From NCBI RefSeq assembly GCF_009725235.1, contig NZ_WJFC01000028.1:30477-94476 (forward strand): a stretch of DNA of 64,000 nucleotides. Reading direction: 5' to 3'. Below, one piece after another: positions 54,209-63,302 of this stretch (position 1 is the first letter of the stretch; every line of letters begins with the position of its first letter). Made by a program: the position numbers and the translations under genes. The DNA is from Scytonema sp. UIC 10036 (GTDB taxonomy: Bacteria; Cyanobacteriota; Cyanobacteriia; Cyanobacteriales; Nostocaceae). The notes below the pieces were generated by a model. The model saw only the letters and a program-made list of their open reading frames with translations. It was not told the DNA's origin and ran no database searches.

Positions 54209-55603
54209 ATGGCTAAGAAAAACGACTATAGTCAATACCTTAAACAGACTTTCTATGGACTGATTGACCAACTGGACTTGTCAGACTTGCGAAAAGAATT
54301 TCTGAAAAATCGCTGGCTCGACCAAGTCATGTGGCTGGAGAGACGAGCCACCAAAGAACGCAATGCTCATCACAACCTCAGAATGATTACTATCGTTGGC
54401 GGGGTAATTGTCCCGGCACTCATTGGTTTTCAGAAGGGGGACCAGAAGTGGCAGGAAATAATTGGCTGGACTGCTTTCGGTTTAAGTCAGGTAGTAGCCG
54501 TTTCTGCTGCAATTGAAGAGTTTTTTGGTCATGGTGACAAATACCGCAACTATCGTAATACTGCCGAAGGCTTGAAAATTGAGGGGTGGCAGTTTTTTCA
54601 AATGGCTGGACCCTATCGTCAATTTCATACCCACTCCGAGGCCTACACCATTTTTGCTGAACGTGTCGAACAGTACATTCAACAAGACTTACAGGGTTTT
54701 ATTGCCCAGTTAACAGAACGACAAGAAGCAAGCAATAAGGAGGCACAAGAAACAGTCACAAAGAACGCCGAACTTGCCCTAGAAAAGCTCAACGAGCAGT
54801 TGCAGTTAAAGGCACAGTATGAAGCCCAGCTTAAGGAACTAGAAGCTGAAAAGCAGCGCTTCCAAGCCGAAAAGCAGCAGTTGGAACAAGAGCACGATGG
54901 CGACAAACCAGCACTTCCCGCAGGTCAAGTGGGTTCAGATAAACAACCTGACTTAAGTGTTGTTGGTAATTTATGGAAAGAGGACGAAGAGGATCGTGAC
55001 AGCACCAGCCTCAACGCTAATTCGGTAGAGTATCTCAGTGCTAACGAGATTCTGGCTAAAATTAAGCGCAATCCTATCAACAAGAACGGTACCGCAGCAA
55101 ACGAGATCACCGCAACTAAACAAGTCTCCACAAGTCTGCCTATGTGTGGAGTTGAGCTGATTAAAAAGTTTGAAGGTTGCTATCTTAAAGCTTACCCCGA
55201 TCCTTTAACTGGAGGGAAACCAATCACAATTGGCTGGGGTTCGACCAGGAAACGTGACGGTAGTCCGTGGTACCTTGGAGAAAGTATTTCCCAACAAGAA
55301 GCTGATGAGCTATTGATTTATCAGTTGGAAACAAGCTACTTACCCGATTTAATGAAAATACCTTGCTGGAGCGAACTCAACCCTAACCAACAAGGTGCCT
55401 TACTCAGCTTTGGCTACAACTTGGGGAGTAAATTTTACGGTGCCTCTAATTTTGAGTCAATGACTAGAGTCATAAAGAATCGTGATTGGGCTAATATCCG
55501 CGAAACTTTTCTCAAGTATCGCAATCCTGGCTCAAATGTTGAGCAAGGACTTAGGAGACGAAGAGAAGCTGAAGCTGAACTATTCCTCAAACCCTACTCC
55601 TAA
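54209..55603 (+). CDS. SLATT (DUF4231) two-TM domain fused to GH24 lysozyme
   Basis: 464 residues. Residues 15-165 are a DUF4231/SLATT domain: FLKNRWLDQVMWLERRA, membrane helices at about 59-77 (MITIVGGVIVPALIGF) and 84-103 (IIGWTAFGLSQVVAVSAAI), then HGDKYRNYRNTAEGLKIEGW. Residues 165-230 are a Glu/Gln/Lys coiled coil, 230-310 a disordered linker. Residues 311-464 are a GH24 (phage-type) lysozyme: LIKKFEGCYLKAYPDPLTGG with Glu322, Asp331 and then Thr340 in PITIGWGST, the T4-like catalytic triad, and LNPNQQGALLSFGYNLG. A pore-former fused to a peptidoglycan hydrolase is unusual. SLATT proteins are predicted effectors in nucleotide-signalled conflict systems. Confidence 0.88.
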   Translation: MAKKNDYSQYLKQTFYGLIDQLDLSDLRKEFLKNRWLDQVMWLERRATKERNAHHNLRMITIVGGVIVPALIGFQKGDQKWQEIIGWTAFGLSQVVAVSAAIEEFFGHGDKYRNYRNTAEGLKIEGWQFFQMAGPYRQFHTHSEAYTIFAERVEQYIQQDLQGFIAQLTERQEASNKEAQETVTKNAELALEKLNEQLQLKAQYEAQLKELEAEKQRFQAEKQQLEQEHDGDKPALPAGQVGSDKQPDLSVVGNLWKEDEEDRDSTSLNANSVEYLSANEILAKIKRNPINKNGTAANEITATKQVSTSLPMCGVELIKKFEGCYLKAYPDPLTGGKPITIGWGSTRKRDGSPWYLGESISQQEADELLIYQLETSYLPDLMKIPCWSELNPNQQGALLSFGYNLGSKFYGASNFESMTRVIKNRDWANIRETFLKYRNPGSNVEQGLRRRREAEAELFLKPYS

Positions 55604-55723
55604 TGGTTTAGCATTTAAAGTTTGAGGAATTAAGTTAGCTTAAATCCCTGCAAACACGCTTTGAACCACAATCAATTTGCTTTAATAGACAAAAAATCAG
55701 GGTAATCGCCACAGGAGACAATT

Positions 55724-56056
55724 ATGATTCGTAACAACAAAAAGTATTCGGTCAACGTAGACAAAAGAGGATCGGAGGTTGCAATTAACATTTCTGTAGA
55801 AATAGAAATGAGTGCTGAGCTAATCGATCTAGTGTTGCGTGACCTAAGAAGCGATGCCAGAGATTTTAATGAAGCCCGCATTCTGGCTGAGATTATCCGC
55901 GACCCTATAATTATCTATAGTCTCTGCCAACGCATAGAACAGGTTAAAAATCAAGATATTAAATATCAAAAGATGGAGCATGAAGACCTGAGCCATCAAC
56001 AGCCAGTACCAACGTGGGGATTGAACACAGCAAGCTATAATTCAAACCACTCATAG
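55724..56056 (+). CDS. Small unknown protein in the SLOG/SLATT cassette
   Basis: 110 residues: NKKYSVNVDKRGSEVAINIS, EIEMSAELIDLVLRDLRSDA, LAEIIRDPIIIYSLCQRIEQ. A beta-strand pair followed by helices; no membrane segment or signal. I recognise no family. It lies 120 bp after the SLATT-lysozyme gene and 145 bp before the 448-residue gene, on the same strand, so an immunity or regulatory role is possible. Confidence 0.6.
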   Translation: MIRNNKKYSVNVDKRGSEVAINISVEIEMSAELIDLVLRDLRSDARDFNEARILAEIIRDPIIIYSLCQRIEQVKNQDIKYQKMEHEDLSHQQPVPTWGLNTASYNSNHS

Positions 56057-56201
56057 CTGGACTTTGTAAAAGCGGATGCAAGTGTTGTGTGTTTAAGCTT
56101 CTGGCGATTATTGAAAAGTAAAGATCCACGCCGTTTTTAGTATCACAAAATTTTGCCGTCCCTTACTTATTTATGAATAGTTACAAGTAAATATCGCAAA
56201 A

Positions 56202-57548
56202 ATGGCTAATACTGCATCTATTGAAGAAAAATATACAGAACTGTGGCAAGGCTGCAAGGTGCAATCAAATCTCTTGCCAGAGTTAGAAAACATTGCTGAG
56301 AAGCTGTATTACGATCGCGGCTTTTACGAGAAAATCGAGTGGTACTATCCCAATTTACCTTGGTATTGGGCAGGAATCTTACACGCTAAGGCAGATTTTC
56401 AGGGTTCTACGCAATTTTTCGATCAAATCACGCACAAGCTGAGGAAGATTCAGGGCGAACAGATACCAGCAAAGCTCTGTGCTCGCTTACTCGCCTTCGA
56501 TGCATGCAACGACTTCCAGGGCAAAGATAGCCAGGGAATTACACCGTTTGTTTGGGCTGGGACTAATCACACCAAGACGATTGATTCGGTTCCTGGTTGT
56601 GGGGCAATTTTGTACTTTCTGCAAGCGATAGGATTCAAAGATGACCAGATCGAGCAGGGGTGGTTTAATCTCAAAGTGACTTCTGACACGGTGTTTAAAA
56701 GCTGTTCATTACCCTCCAACAAGGTCGAGGCATCGGAAAAAATCACTGTTAAAGTGGGGCAACAGTTGGAAATTATTGAAGTGGCGATCGCAGACGCTCA
56801 GCATCTGAGAGTCATGCTCAAGACTCCATTTCAGAATCGACGTATTTGGTTTATCTATGGTGGGCATATCCAGATTGACGGCTGCAAAATCGCAGCAGTC
56901 ACGACCAAGCCTAAAACTTTAGAAGAGAAAATCATTGCCTATTGCGAGAAGAAGGGCTACAAAATTGGCAAAGAACCTGGATACAAGAATATTATTTACA
57001 TCGAAGGCATGAACCCGGACGGAACGCTCAACAACAACGCCCTCAATGTCTGGAACGACCTCCGTATCGTGATTGAGTTTAAAGACGGCAAGCCTAAAAT
57101 GATTGGCTGTTGGGAAGCCACAACAAACCCAGGTAAGTACTATACGTACAATCCCATGAACCCCAAAGGTGCGGCGATTATCGCCTTCGGGCAATACACC
57201 GCATGGCAGGTAGGAATTCACACACCAGGTGGTGGACATGAAGCTCTTGTGCAAACTGGTGGTCAGGTCACCGTCCATCGTGATGCAAATCGGTCGGGCA
57301 CGCGTGATGCAGGTGACACCATTGACTCAGGTATGTTCGGCATTAACCAACATTGGGGCGGTGATAACCCTAAGTCCGATGTAGGAAGATGGAGCGCTGG
57401 CTGTCAAGTAGGTAGGACAAGACAGGGACATCGCGAGTTTATGGCTATCATTAAGTCAGACCCACGCTACCAAGCTAACCGCAGCTTTGTCTTCACTAGT
57501 ACTATTATTGATGGCAAAGACCTCCTAGCACAGTTCCCTGCAAGTTGA
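56202..57548 (+). CDS. Cell-wall-directed protein with L,D-transpeptidase-like C-terminus
   Basis: 448 residues. N-terminal 1-155 is a helical, lysozyme- or chitosanase-like region (NLPWYWAGILHAKADFQGST, CARLLAFDACNDFQGKD). Residues about 158-232 look like an SH3-like wall-binding module. The C-terminal part (250-448) holds FGINQHWGGDN and GRWSAGCQVGRT: His384 and Cys401 in a SAGC context, the catalytic pattern of L,D-transpeptidase/ErfK-type folds seen in phage-associated wall enzymes. No signal peptide. Last gene of the plus-strand cassette; functions with the lysozyme partner seem likely. Confidence 0.6.
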   Translation: MANTASIEEKYTELWQGCKVQSNLLPELENIAEKLYYDRGFYEKIEWYYPNLPWYWAGILHAKADFQGSTQFFDQITHKLRKIQGEQIPAKLCARLLAFDACNDFQGKDSQGITPFVWAGTNHTKTIDSVPGCGAILYFLQAIGFKDDQIEQGWFNLKVTSDTVFKSCSLPSNKVEASEKITVKVGQQLEIIEVAIADAQHLRVMLKTPFQNRRIWFIYGGHIQIDGCKIAAVTTKPKTLEEKIIAYCEKKGYKIGKEPGYKNIIYIEGMNPDGTLNNNALNVWNDLRIVIEFKDGKPKMIGCWEATTNPGKYYTYNPMNPKGAAIIAFGQYTAWQVGIHTPGGGHEALVQTGGQVTVHRDANRSGTRDAGDTIDSGMFGINQHWGGDNPKSDVGRWSAGCQVGRTRQGHREFMAIIKSDPRYQANRSFVFTSTIIDGKDLLAQFPAS

Positions 57549-57621
57549 TGTTCTCCTAACGATCTGAATCTAAAATCCAAAATCTCTTAATGGAAAATTG
57601 GTATAGCGCAATACCAGTAAC

Positions 57622-58011
57622 ATGTTGGAGGAAGCCTTCCTCAAGACACACCCACCTATGTGACTCGCCAAGCAGACCAAGAAATTTACGAAAGTTTGAA
57701 GGCGGGAGAATTTTGTTACGTACTTAACTCCCGACAAATGGGCAAATCCAGCTTGCGAGTCAGGGTGATGGAGCGATTACACAAAGAAGGCATTGCCTGT
57801 GCTGCCATTGTAAGCTAGTAGTGTAGAGGTGAGGAGTATCAGTTTCAGTCCGGATGGCAAAACTTTAGCGTCTGCTAGTGATGACAAAACCATCAAACTC
57901 TGGAATTTGACTGCAAACAAAGCGCTCGCCACCCTTACTGATAGTAATTCTGTCATAGCGTTATGTCGGGGTGATGGCTCAATTTCAGGTGTTAAGGTGA
58001 ACTCGTATTAA
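57622..58011 (+). pseudogene. AAA-like/WD40 protein remnant, both ends joined by an internal deletion
   Basis: 57625-57815 encodes [20 protein letters not shown], then [20 protein letters not shown], the N-terminus and P-loop region of AAA-like/WD40 proteins common in Nostocales. After a TAG at about 57818 comes a single WD40 repeat ([20 protein letters not shown]) and a C-terminal tail (58011). Over 1000 residues expected between them are missing, a decay pattern like that of the prolyl oligopeptidase at 4480-4824. Confidence 0.8.
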
Positions 58012-58058
58012 CCAAATTTGTGGCTCGGCGCTGTGAGAGCATTTCTCGCCTAAGTACA

Positions 58059-58376
58059 TCATTTGTAGTGATACCGACAAGCTAGAAAATCAATGTGGGT
58101 GTTTCCTACCCGATAGACAAGCCTATGCTCTAAATCTATTCGGCGCGACCAAATATCTGCATCCATATACTTCAATGGTTCTGGGTTACCGATACCGTCG
58201 AAGGGATCTTGCATGACTGCTGTAACCAAATCCAAAATTTTTGAAGCTTTCTCAAAATCTTGCTTAAACCACCAAGCTAAATCTTCTTTAAAGATAGAAC
58301 TAAAACCAGGAGTGCGATTCACTACAACTGGCTTAATTTCATCAGTTTCAACTTTCTTTTTCTTCTTCTTGCTCAA
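58059..58376 (-). CDS. YoeB/Txe-family toxin (mRNA interferase)
   Basis: 105 residues. KEDLAWWFKQDFEKASKILD, DIWSRRIDLEHRLVYRVGN and LACRYHYK match YoeB, which cleaves mRNA at the ribosome. Usual length is about 84; here a lysine-rich N-terminal extension (MSKKKKKKVETDEIKP) adds about 20 residues. Arg and the late His-Tyr of RYHYK are the catalytic residues. Its start overlaps the antitoxin gene by 29 bp, so the pair is coupled. Confidence 0.9.
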   Translation of the reverse strand: MSKKKKKKVETDEIKPVVVNRTPGFSSIFKEDLAWWFKQDFEKASKILDLVTAVMQDPFDGIGNPEPLKYMDADIWSRRIDLEHRLVYRVGNTHIDFLACRYHYK

Positions 58377-58653
58377 TCCCCAACTCCTGGCGAAGTTCTG
58401 CGATAGTTTGAGGTTGAATTTTTCCGGTTTTTGACTCTTCTATAGCATCCAGCAGGCGACTTGCATTCGCAGGCGATCGCAAAAGATAAACTGTTTCAAC
58501 CAAACTCACTAAATCGGACTCAGAAATCAAGGCTACATTTTCGCCATCACGACGATTGATGATGTACACTTGATGATTTTCTACTACCAGGTCTAGGAGC
58601 TTAAAAAAGTCATTTCTGGCATCAGTTGGGGATGTAATTTTGTAGGATAGCAT
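58348..58653 (-). CDS. YefM/Phd-family antitoxin
   Basis: 101 residues. MLSYKITSPTDARNDFFKLL and NRRDGENVALISESDLVSLV match the DNA-binding Phd/YefM fold; the acidic C-terminus (AELRQELGIEQEEEKES) binds the toxin. Upstream of the YoeB-family gene, with which it overlaps by 29 bp. It should repress its own promoter together with the toxin. Confidence 0.9.
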   Translation of the reverse strand: MLSYKITSPTDARNDFFKLLDLVVENHQVYIINRRDGENVALISESDLVSLVETVYLLRSPANASRLLDAIEESKTGKIQPQTIAELRQELGIEQEEEKES

Positions 58654-59075
58654 CCTTTTATGTACAAACTTCTGTACATATATTCTAAATTGTCAATCAT
58701 ATTAGTGACAACTTTCCAAAAAAGAATCTTTCATTGGTGGAAGATTTAAAATTGGAGATGTAGCAAAACCTGCTAAGTAAAAACACACAATTTTTAGACC
58801 CACACTTCCTCTTTCCTCTGCGTACTCTGTGCCTCTGTGGTTAAATAAATTACTTTTTAACCGCAGAGACGCAGAGAGCACAGAGAGAAGAGTAGAGGTG
58901 CGATAAGCGAAGCTTAACGGCGATACTGCCGTATCGCAAGACTTAGAATGATATGAGCGAGCTAACCACAAAATTTTGGTTTACCAAGAAGGTACAAGTT
59001 CAAGAATTGTGAGCGTCATCTTAAAAAACTGAACTAGAAGCTAGAGTCAAGCAAGTAGTAACCCAGTACTCACGC
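58654..59075. other. Spacer with inverted CGCAGAG-type repeat
   Basis: At 58814-58890 CTCTGCGTACTCTGTGCC and GGTTAAA are followed, after an AT-rich loop, by TTTAACCGCAGAGACGCAG, a long imperfect hairpin that is a common dispersed repeat. The translated frame 58702-58971 (NHRGTEYAEERG) is only this repeat. No gene. Confidence 0.6.
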
Positions 59076-59569
59076 CACGTTAAGATTTAACTCAAATCCA
59101 GGTAACACATCTTCTCCTGAAAGCAGCGTTGGCGATCGCAACATCTCTACAGATTTTCCTGCACGGTATACTTCTACTTGTTGCTGTTGCGGATTAATCA
59201 GCCAGCCTAGCTGTACTCCATTGTCCATATATTCCTGCATCTTGGTTTGCAGTGTTTCCAACACATCACTGCTTGAGGGCAATTCCACCACAAAATCTGG
59301 TGCTATGGGCGAGAATTCGTAACGTTGCTGTTCTTCCGAAAGACTATTCCATCGCTCATTTTTAATCCATGCAGCATCAGGAGAGCGAATCGCGCCATTA
59401 GGTAAGGTGTCAGTCCAGAGTTTTGTCTTCCCTTACTTGAGTAAGTGGGCGACATGGCAATGACTTCTCCTGTAGCAGTTAACTCCAAGCGCAAGTCTTG
59501 ATTGGCTTGGCAAATTTCCCAAAATTTTTCATGGGTAATGCGAGGAATTTTGAGTGCTAGAGTAGCCAT
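59076..59569 (-). pseudogene. Uma2-family (DUF820) endonuclease, disrupted
   Basis: The N-terminus (MATLALKIPRITHEKFWEIC, LTATGEVIAMSPTYSSKGRQ) and the C-terminus (SSSDVLETLQTKMQEYMDNG, VQLGWLINPQQQQVEVYRAG) are well preserved, but the middle is deleted and frameshifted near 59430, so the PD-(D/E)XK core is split between frames. Uma2 genes are very numerous in filamentous cyanobacteria, and this one is broken. Confidence 0.85.
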
Positions 59570-59733
59570 AGTTCTTATCTTCCTCTGTATGCCTTAGCTG
59601 TAGGAGTGGTGTAGGAATATTTTTAGCATAGCTTGCTAAACGTTATAATTTTTAGAGTGGTATCTTGGCGATCGCATAGTCATACAATTGGTAAAAACGT
59701 TATCTTAATTACAGATCGCGAATCATAAAAACT

Positions 59734-59967
59734 ATGTTGCATTCAGTAGAAGGAATTTACCGCAACGGTAAGATTGAGTTACCAGAGATTCCAGAAGGTA
59801 TAGAGGAAGTACGAGTTATTGTCACTTTTCTTCCAACTCCTCTGAGCGCTGTAGACTTACAAGTTCGCAGGATCGATCTAGAGCAAGCAGCAAACCTACG
59901 TGCTCGACTGCAAAGTTTTTTAGAGGATTGGGAACGATCTGACATGGATGCCTATGATACCCTATAA
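59734..59967 (+). CDS. Antitoxin-like small protein
   Basis: 77 residues: MLHSVEGIYRNGKIELPEIP, EEVRVIVTFLPTPLSAVDLQ, then a charged helix (RARLQSFLEDWERSDMDAYD). The N-terminal beta-hairpin (VEGIYRNGKIEL) is typical of DUF104/AF2212-like and related antitoxin-type proteins that precede PIN toxins. No PIN gene follows, so it is an orphan. Confidence 0.7.
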   Translation: MLHSVEGIYRNGKIELPEIPEGIEEVRVIVTFLPTPLSAVDLQVRRIDLEQAANLRARLQSFLEDWERSDMDAYDTL

Positions 59968-59980
59968 CCGTGGAAAAATT

Positions 59981-60015
59981 GCGTCTTTCTTTGCGCCTTT
60001 GCGACTTTGCGTAAG
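59981..60015. repeat. TTTGCGCCTTTGCGACTTTG-type dispersed repeat
   Basis: A pyrimidine/GC unit (CTTTGCG recurring three times) of the kind scattered in Nostocales spacers. It lies between the antitoxin-like and nuclease genes. Confidence 0.5.
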
Positions 60016-60086
60016 TTTTAATAATAATTATTCAACAAGGCATGATATAACTCTTCTACAATAATGAACAAGATTCATCACAAAAT

Positions 60087-60713
60087 ATGGTTCAAATTAT
60101 CCAAGGCAAAGAAGTTACCCTAGTCGATCTCGTAGAGAAATTTAATTTACAACGTTCACAAGATAAACAATTCTTCCGAGAGTGGCAAGATAATCTACCA
60201 GAATTAAGCGAAGCCGACAAGCAAACCCTAATTGAAGTCAAAGCAGAATATCTTCATCTTTCCCAATACACCATTTTAGAACCTGTTGTCAAAATGGTGG
60301 TATTATCACCACTCTTGCGTCTTGCAGGTTTTTACAATCCTCCTTTCTACATTGCTTCAGAGAGAGAAGTTGAAATCTCTTCAGAAGACGAAGAAACAAT
60401 TATCAGAGGACGTATCGATATTTTAGTTTTTCAACCTCCATTCTGGGTTCTTGTTATCGAAGCAAAACGAGCAGAATATTCCTTAGTTCCAGCAATTCCG
60501 CAAGCATTGGCTTATATGCTAACTAATTTAACCTCAGAAAGACCTGCTTTTGGATTTGTAACAAATGGCAGTGAGTTTAGATTTATTAAACTTGTGCAAG
60601 CACAAACCCCTCAATATGCTCTATCCGATTTGTTTGCCTTAGATAGCCGTGATGATATAGATAACGTCGTAAAAATCTTAAAGCGGTTAGCTCAACTTGT
60701 CTCTCAAAGATAA
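60087..60713 (+). CDS. HsdR_N-like restriction endonuclease domain protein
   Basis: 208 residues. It has the type I restriction N-terminal nuclease fold: IIRGRIDILVFQPPFWVLVI, then EAKRAEYSLVPAIPQALAYM, so D-x(~12)-E-x-K is readable (D..EAK), and FGFVTNGSEFRFIKLVQA follows. There is no helicase, HsdM or HsdS nearby, so it is a free-standing nuclease-like protein of a family common in cyanobacteria; DNA cutting is inferred. Confidence 0.8.
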   Translation: MVQIIQGKEVTLVDLVEKFNLQRSQDKQFFREWQDNLPELSEADKQTLIEVKAEYLHLSQYTILEPVVKMVVLSPLLRLAGFYNPPFYIASEREVEISSEDEETIIRGRIDILVFQPPFWVLVIEAKRAEYSLVPAIPQALAYMLTNLTSERPAFGFVTNGSEFRFIKLVQAQTPQYALSDLFALDSRDDIDNVVKILKRLAQLVSQR

Positions 60714-60833
60714 ATTTTAAAATATCATAGCTTATTCTACCCTGCTGAAGTACAAATTTATCAGCGTGCATCTGCGTTCATCTGCGGTTAAATCACGCTC
60801 CTGTTAATTGTGCTGACTCACTTACACGAAAAC

Positions 60834-61295
60834 CTACTCTTGATATCTAGTCAAAGTTACAGTACTAGAACGAGGTTTTGTCACTTTCGCGTCAGGGTGT
60901 ACATGAATCTTAATAGTGATAGATGAAAGTTGAGGGTACTTAACAAGTAACATTTTAGCGAGTTCTTTGTTAATAATTTCCCAATAATCTGTTTCATTAG
61001 GATATTGTACTAAAAACTGTTTTATGTCTTCCTCCAATTTGAGAAAATCTGGATACTGACCATTCGATATCCCCTTAACATATTGATAGCGAACATTAAC
61101 ATTTATATCATGAACAAATCCATGATGCAAAATTCTATAATTTTCTAACTGAAAGTCAAAATCCTCTGTCATCTCTCTAAGGTTAGCATTCACTTCTACC
61201 TTTGGTTGATATTTATCTCTCTGTAAATATTCTTTTGTAAAATTAGAAAAAATTATAATGTTGGTTAAAAAACTAATTACTCCAAAATCTAACAT
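60834..61295 (-). CDS. Hypothetical protein with N-terminal hydrophobic segment
   Basis: 153 residues from the ATG at 61295, preceded by GGGAAGAAG; a TTG at 61310 is a weaker start. The first 20 residues (MLDFGVISFLTNIIIFSNFT) are hydrophobic and may be an anchor or poor signal peptide. The rest is beta-rich: NYRILHHGFVHDINVNVRYQ, LSSITIKIHVHPDAKVTKPR. I recognise no family. Confidence 0.55.
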   Translation of the reverse strand: MLDFGVISFLTNIIIFSNFTKEYLQRDKYQPKVEVNANLREMTEDFDFQLENYRILHHGFVHDINVNVRYQYVKGISNGQYPDFLKLEEDIKQFLVQYPNETDYWEIINKELAKMLLVKYPQLSSITIKIHVHPDAKVTKPRSSTVTLTRYQE

Positions 61296-61601
61296 TTTTC
61301 TTCTTCCCAAAGTAGTAATAAATATTTTACATTCGATTTATAAAGATAAAAATTGTGCAAGATATAGATTTTGAAATTTGGATTGGCACTAATAGCCTCA
61401 CCAACAAAGCATTTCAGCCGTGTAAGCAATACATGACATATCATGTATAACAGCAGATGAATGTGTTTTTTACTATATAAATTTTATTATAATTATCTAT
61501 ATATTGAAATAAAATCAATACGCGTTTATTAAAAAATGTAGGCTCTGAAAAGAATTTCGTACAGCTTCTAAATTTAACAATACTTTGGATAGAGGTATCT
61601 C
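61296..61601. other. Spacer with palindrome between divergent genes
   Basis: ATACATGACATATCATGTAT at 61429-61448 is an 8-bp-arm palindrome with a 4-nt loop, between the divergent genes 60834-61295 and 61602-62543. It could be an operator. The rest is AT-rich. Confidence 0.45.
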
Positions 61602-62543
61602 ATGAAAGCAGCAGTTATCCGCCAATACGGTTCTCCTGAGGTTTTACAGTATGAAGAAGTGGAACCACCAAAGATTCAACCTAATGAATTGCTCGTTAAA
61701 GTCCGCGCCTCTTGCGTCAATCCCGTTGATTGGAAAATCCGCCAGGGTATGTTGAAATTTGTCACGGGAAATAACTTCCCCATGATTTTGGGATTTGATT
61801 TGTCAGGAGATGTTGTAGAAGTTGGTTCCCAAGTTAAACTTTTCAAGCCGGGAGATGCAATTTACGGAAATGTGGGGTTAAAAGGAGGGGCTTATGCCGA
61901 ATTTACAGCCGTTCCTGAAACCAGTGCTGCACTCAAACCAACAAATATGACTTATGAGGAAGCTGCTTCGGTACCTGTCGCAGGACTGACGGCTTTGCAA
62001 TCATTACGAGACTTAGGCAATATCCAACCAGGACACACTGTTCTCATTAATGGTGCTTCTGGTGGTGTCGGAACCTATGCAGTACAAATTGCCAAAGCTT
62101 TCGGTGCAGAAGTTACAGGTGTTTGCAGCACAAAAAACGTGGATTTGGTAAAGTCTTTAGGAGCAGACCGAATTATTGACTATACGCAACAAGATTTTAC
62201 CCAAGATACCATACAGTATGATATGATTTTAGACTCTGTTGCCAAGCGGTCATTTTCTAGCTGTCAAAAAGTTCTCAAACCTAATGGAACTTATGTAACT
62301 ACACTTCCTAGCTTTGAGAGCGTAGTACAAAATATCTTGACTGCAATCCTTCCCGGTCAAAAAGCTAGGAATGTTTTGGCAATACCCAGAACTCAAGATT
62401 TAGCTTACCTGAAAGAATTGAGCGAGGCGGGTAAACTGAGAACTGTTATTGACCGCACGTATCCCTTACAAGAGATAGTCGCTGCTCATACATATAGTGA
62501 AAGCGAACGCGTTGTAGGCAAAATTGCCATTGCGATCGCATAG
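61602..62543 (+). CDS. Zinc-type alcohol dehydrogenase / quinone oxidoreductase (MDR family)
   Basis: 313 residues, intact. GroES-like domain (MKAAVIRQYGSPEVLQYEEV, CVNPVDWKIRQGMLKFVTGN), then the NAD(P) fold (HTVLINGASGGVGTYAVQIA, GADRIIDYTQQDF). No structural or catalytic zinc cysteines are seen, so it belongs to the zinc-free quinone oxidoreductase branch. The C-terminus (HTYSESERVVGKIAIAIA) is normal. Probably NADPH-dependent reduction of quinones or enones; stands alone. Intact counterpart of the broken gene at 15677-16478. Confidence 0.9.
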   Translation: MKAAVIRQYGSPEVLQYEEVEPPKIQPNELLVKVRASCVNPVDWKIRQGMLKFVTGNNFPMILGFDLSGDVVEVGSQVKLFKPGDAIYGNVGLKGGAYAEFTAVPETSAALKPTNMTYEEAASVPVAGLTALQSLRDLGNIQPGHTVLINGASGGVGTYAVQIAKAFGAEVTGVCSTKNVDLVKSLGADRIIDYTQQDFTQDTIQYDMILDSVAKRSFSSCQKVLKPNGTYVTTLPSFESVVQNILTAILPGQKARNVLAIPRTQDLAYLKELSEAGKLRTVIDRTYPLQEIVAAHTYSESERVVGKIAIAIA

Positions 62544-62603
62544 ACAAAGGAACCAGAGGAATTTTGATACCAACAACGCGCTCTATTTTGATTTCATCAA
62601 ATG

Positions 62604-63302
62604 CTAACTCAGTATAGTGACCCGACCAGTATCTAGATCGTAATAGCCACCAATGATGATGAGTTTTTTATCGGTCACTAATTGCGAGAGAAGTGAAGAT
62701 GTTTTCAACTTTTCTATTTGCGTCATGATGTTGGCTTTACAGGCGTTTTCTAAGCGATCGCCCGGTTGATTTTTGGATGATTCTATGCCCGGTTTGATAG
62801 CAGCCAGTAAGGTAGCAATTTGACCGGGAACTTGAGCACCTTTGATTGTGGCTTCTACCGCACCACATCTTTTATGCCCCAGCACCATAATAACTTTTGA
62901 ACCTAATACTACACTGCCAAATTCCAGACTGCCGGTTTCTTCTGGCGTAGCAATATTACCAGCTACGCGACATACAAATAAATCCCCAAACCCTTGGTCA
63001 AAGATAATCTCGGAAGGAACCCGTGAATCTGCACAACCAAGAATAGAAGCAAAGGGTTTCTGAGCTTTGGCAACTTCTTCCAGACGTGTAAGAGTTTGAT
63101 TGGGGTTTTTCCGTTTTCTGTTGACAAATCGGTCATTCCCTTCTATTAGTAGTTGCAGCGCTTGCTCGGGACTCGCATCATCTTTGGCAACTGCTTTTTG
63201 CGGAAACACTAACTCAGAGCCTACTCCTGCTGTTACTATTCCCGTACCTACTGCGCCTGCACCTAACTTTAGTAAATTTCTTCTAGAAAACATTCTGTTC
63301 AT
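62604..63302 (-). CDS. Beta-carbonic anhydrase with Tat signal peptide
   Basis: 232 residues from the ATG at 63302; the longer frame adds an unlikely leader. MNRMFSRRNLLKLGAGAVGT is a twin-arginine signal, with cleavage near FPQKAVA. The catalytic domain has the zinc ligands in ILGCADSRVPSE (Cys, Asp-Arg dyad) and VLGHKRCGAVEA (His, Cys). It interconverts CO2 and bicarbonate, in the periplasm if Tat-exported. Length is typical of clade B bacterial enzymes plus signal. Start choice rests on the Tat motif and the loss of homology upstream. Confidence 0.93.
   Translation of the reverse strand: MNRMFSRRNLLKLGAGAVGTGIVTAGVGSELVFPQKAVAKDDASPEQALQLLIEGNDRFVNRKRKNPNQTLTRLEEVAKAQKPFASILGCADSRVPSEIIFDQGFGDLFVCRVAGNIATPEETGSLEFGSVVLGSKVIMVLGHKRCGAVEATIKGAQVPGQIATLLAAIKPGIESSKNQPGDRLENACKANIMTQIEKLKTSSLLSQLVTDKKLIIIGGYYDLDTGRVTILS

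Noticed and set aside
58702..58971. 89-codon minus-strand frame
   Set aside because: Reads through the CGCAGAG-type repeat (NHRGTEYAEERG) with no family resemblance.
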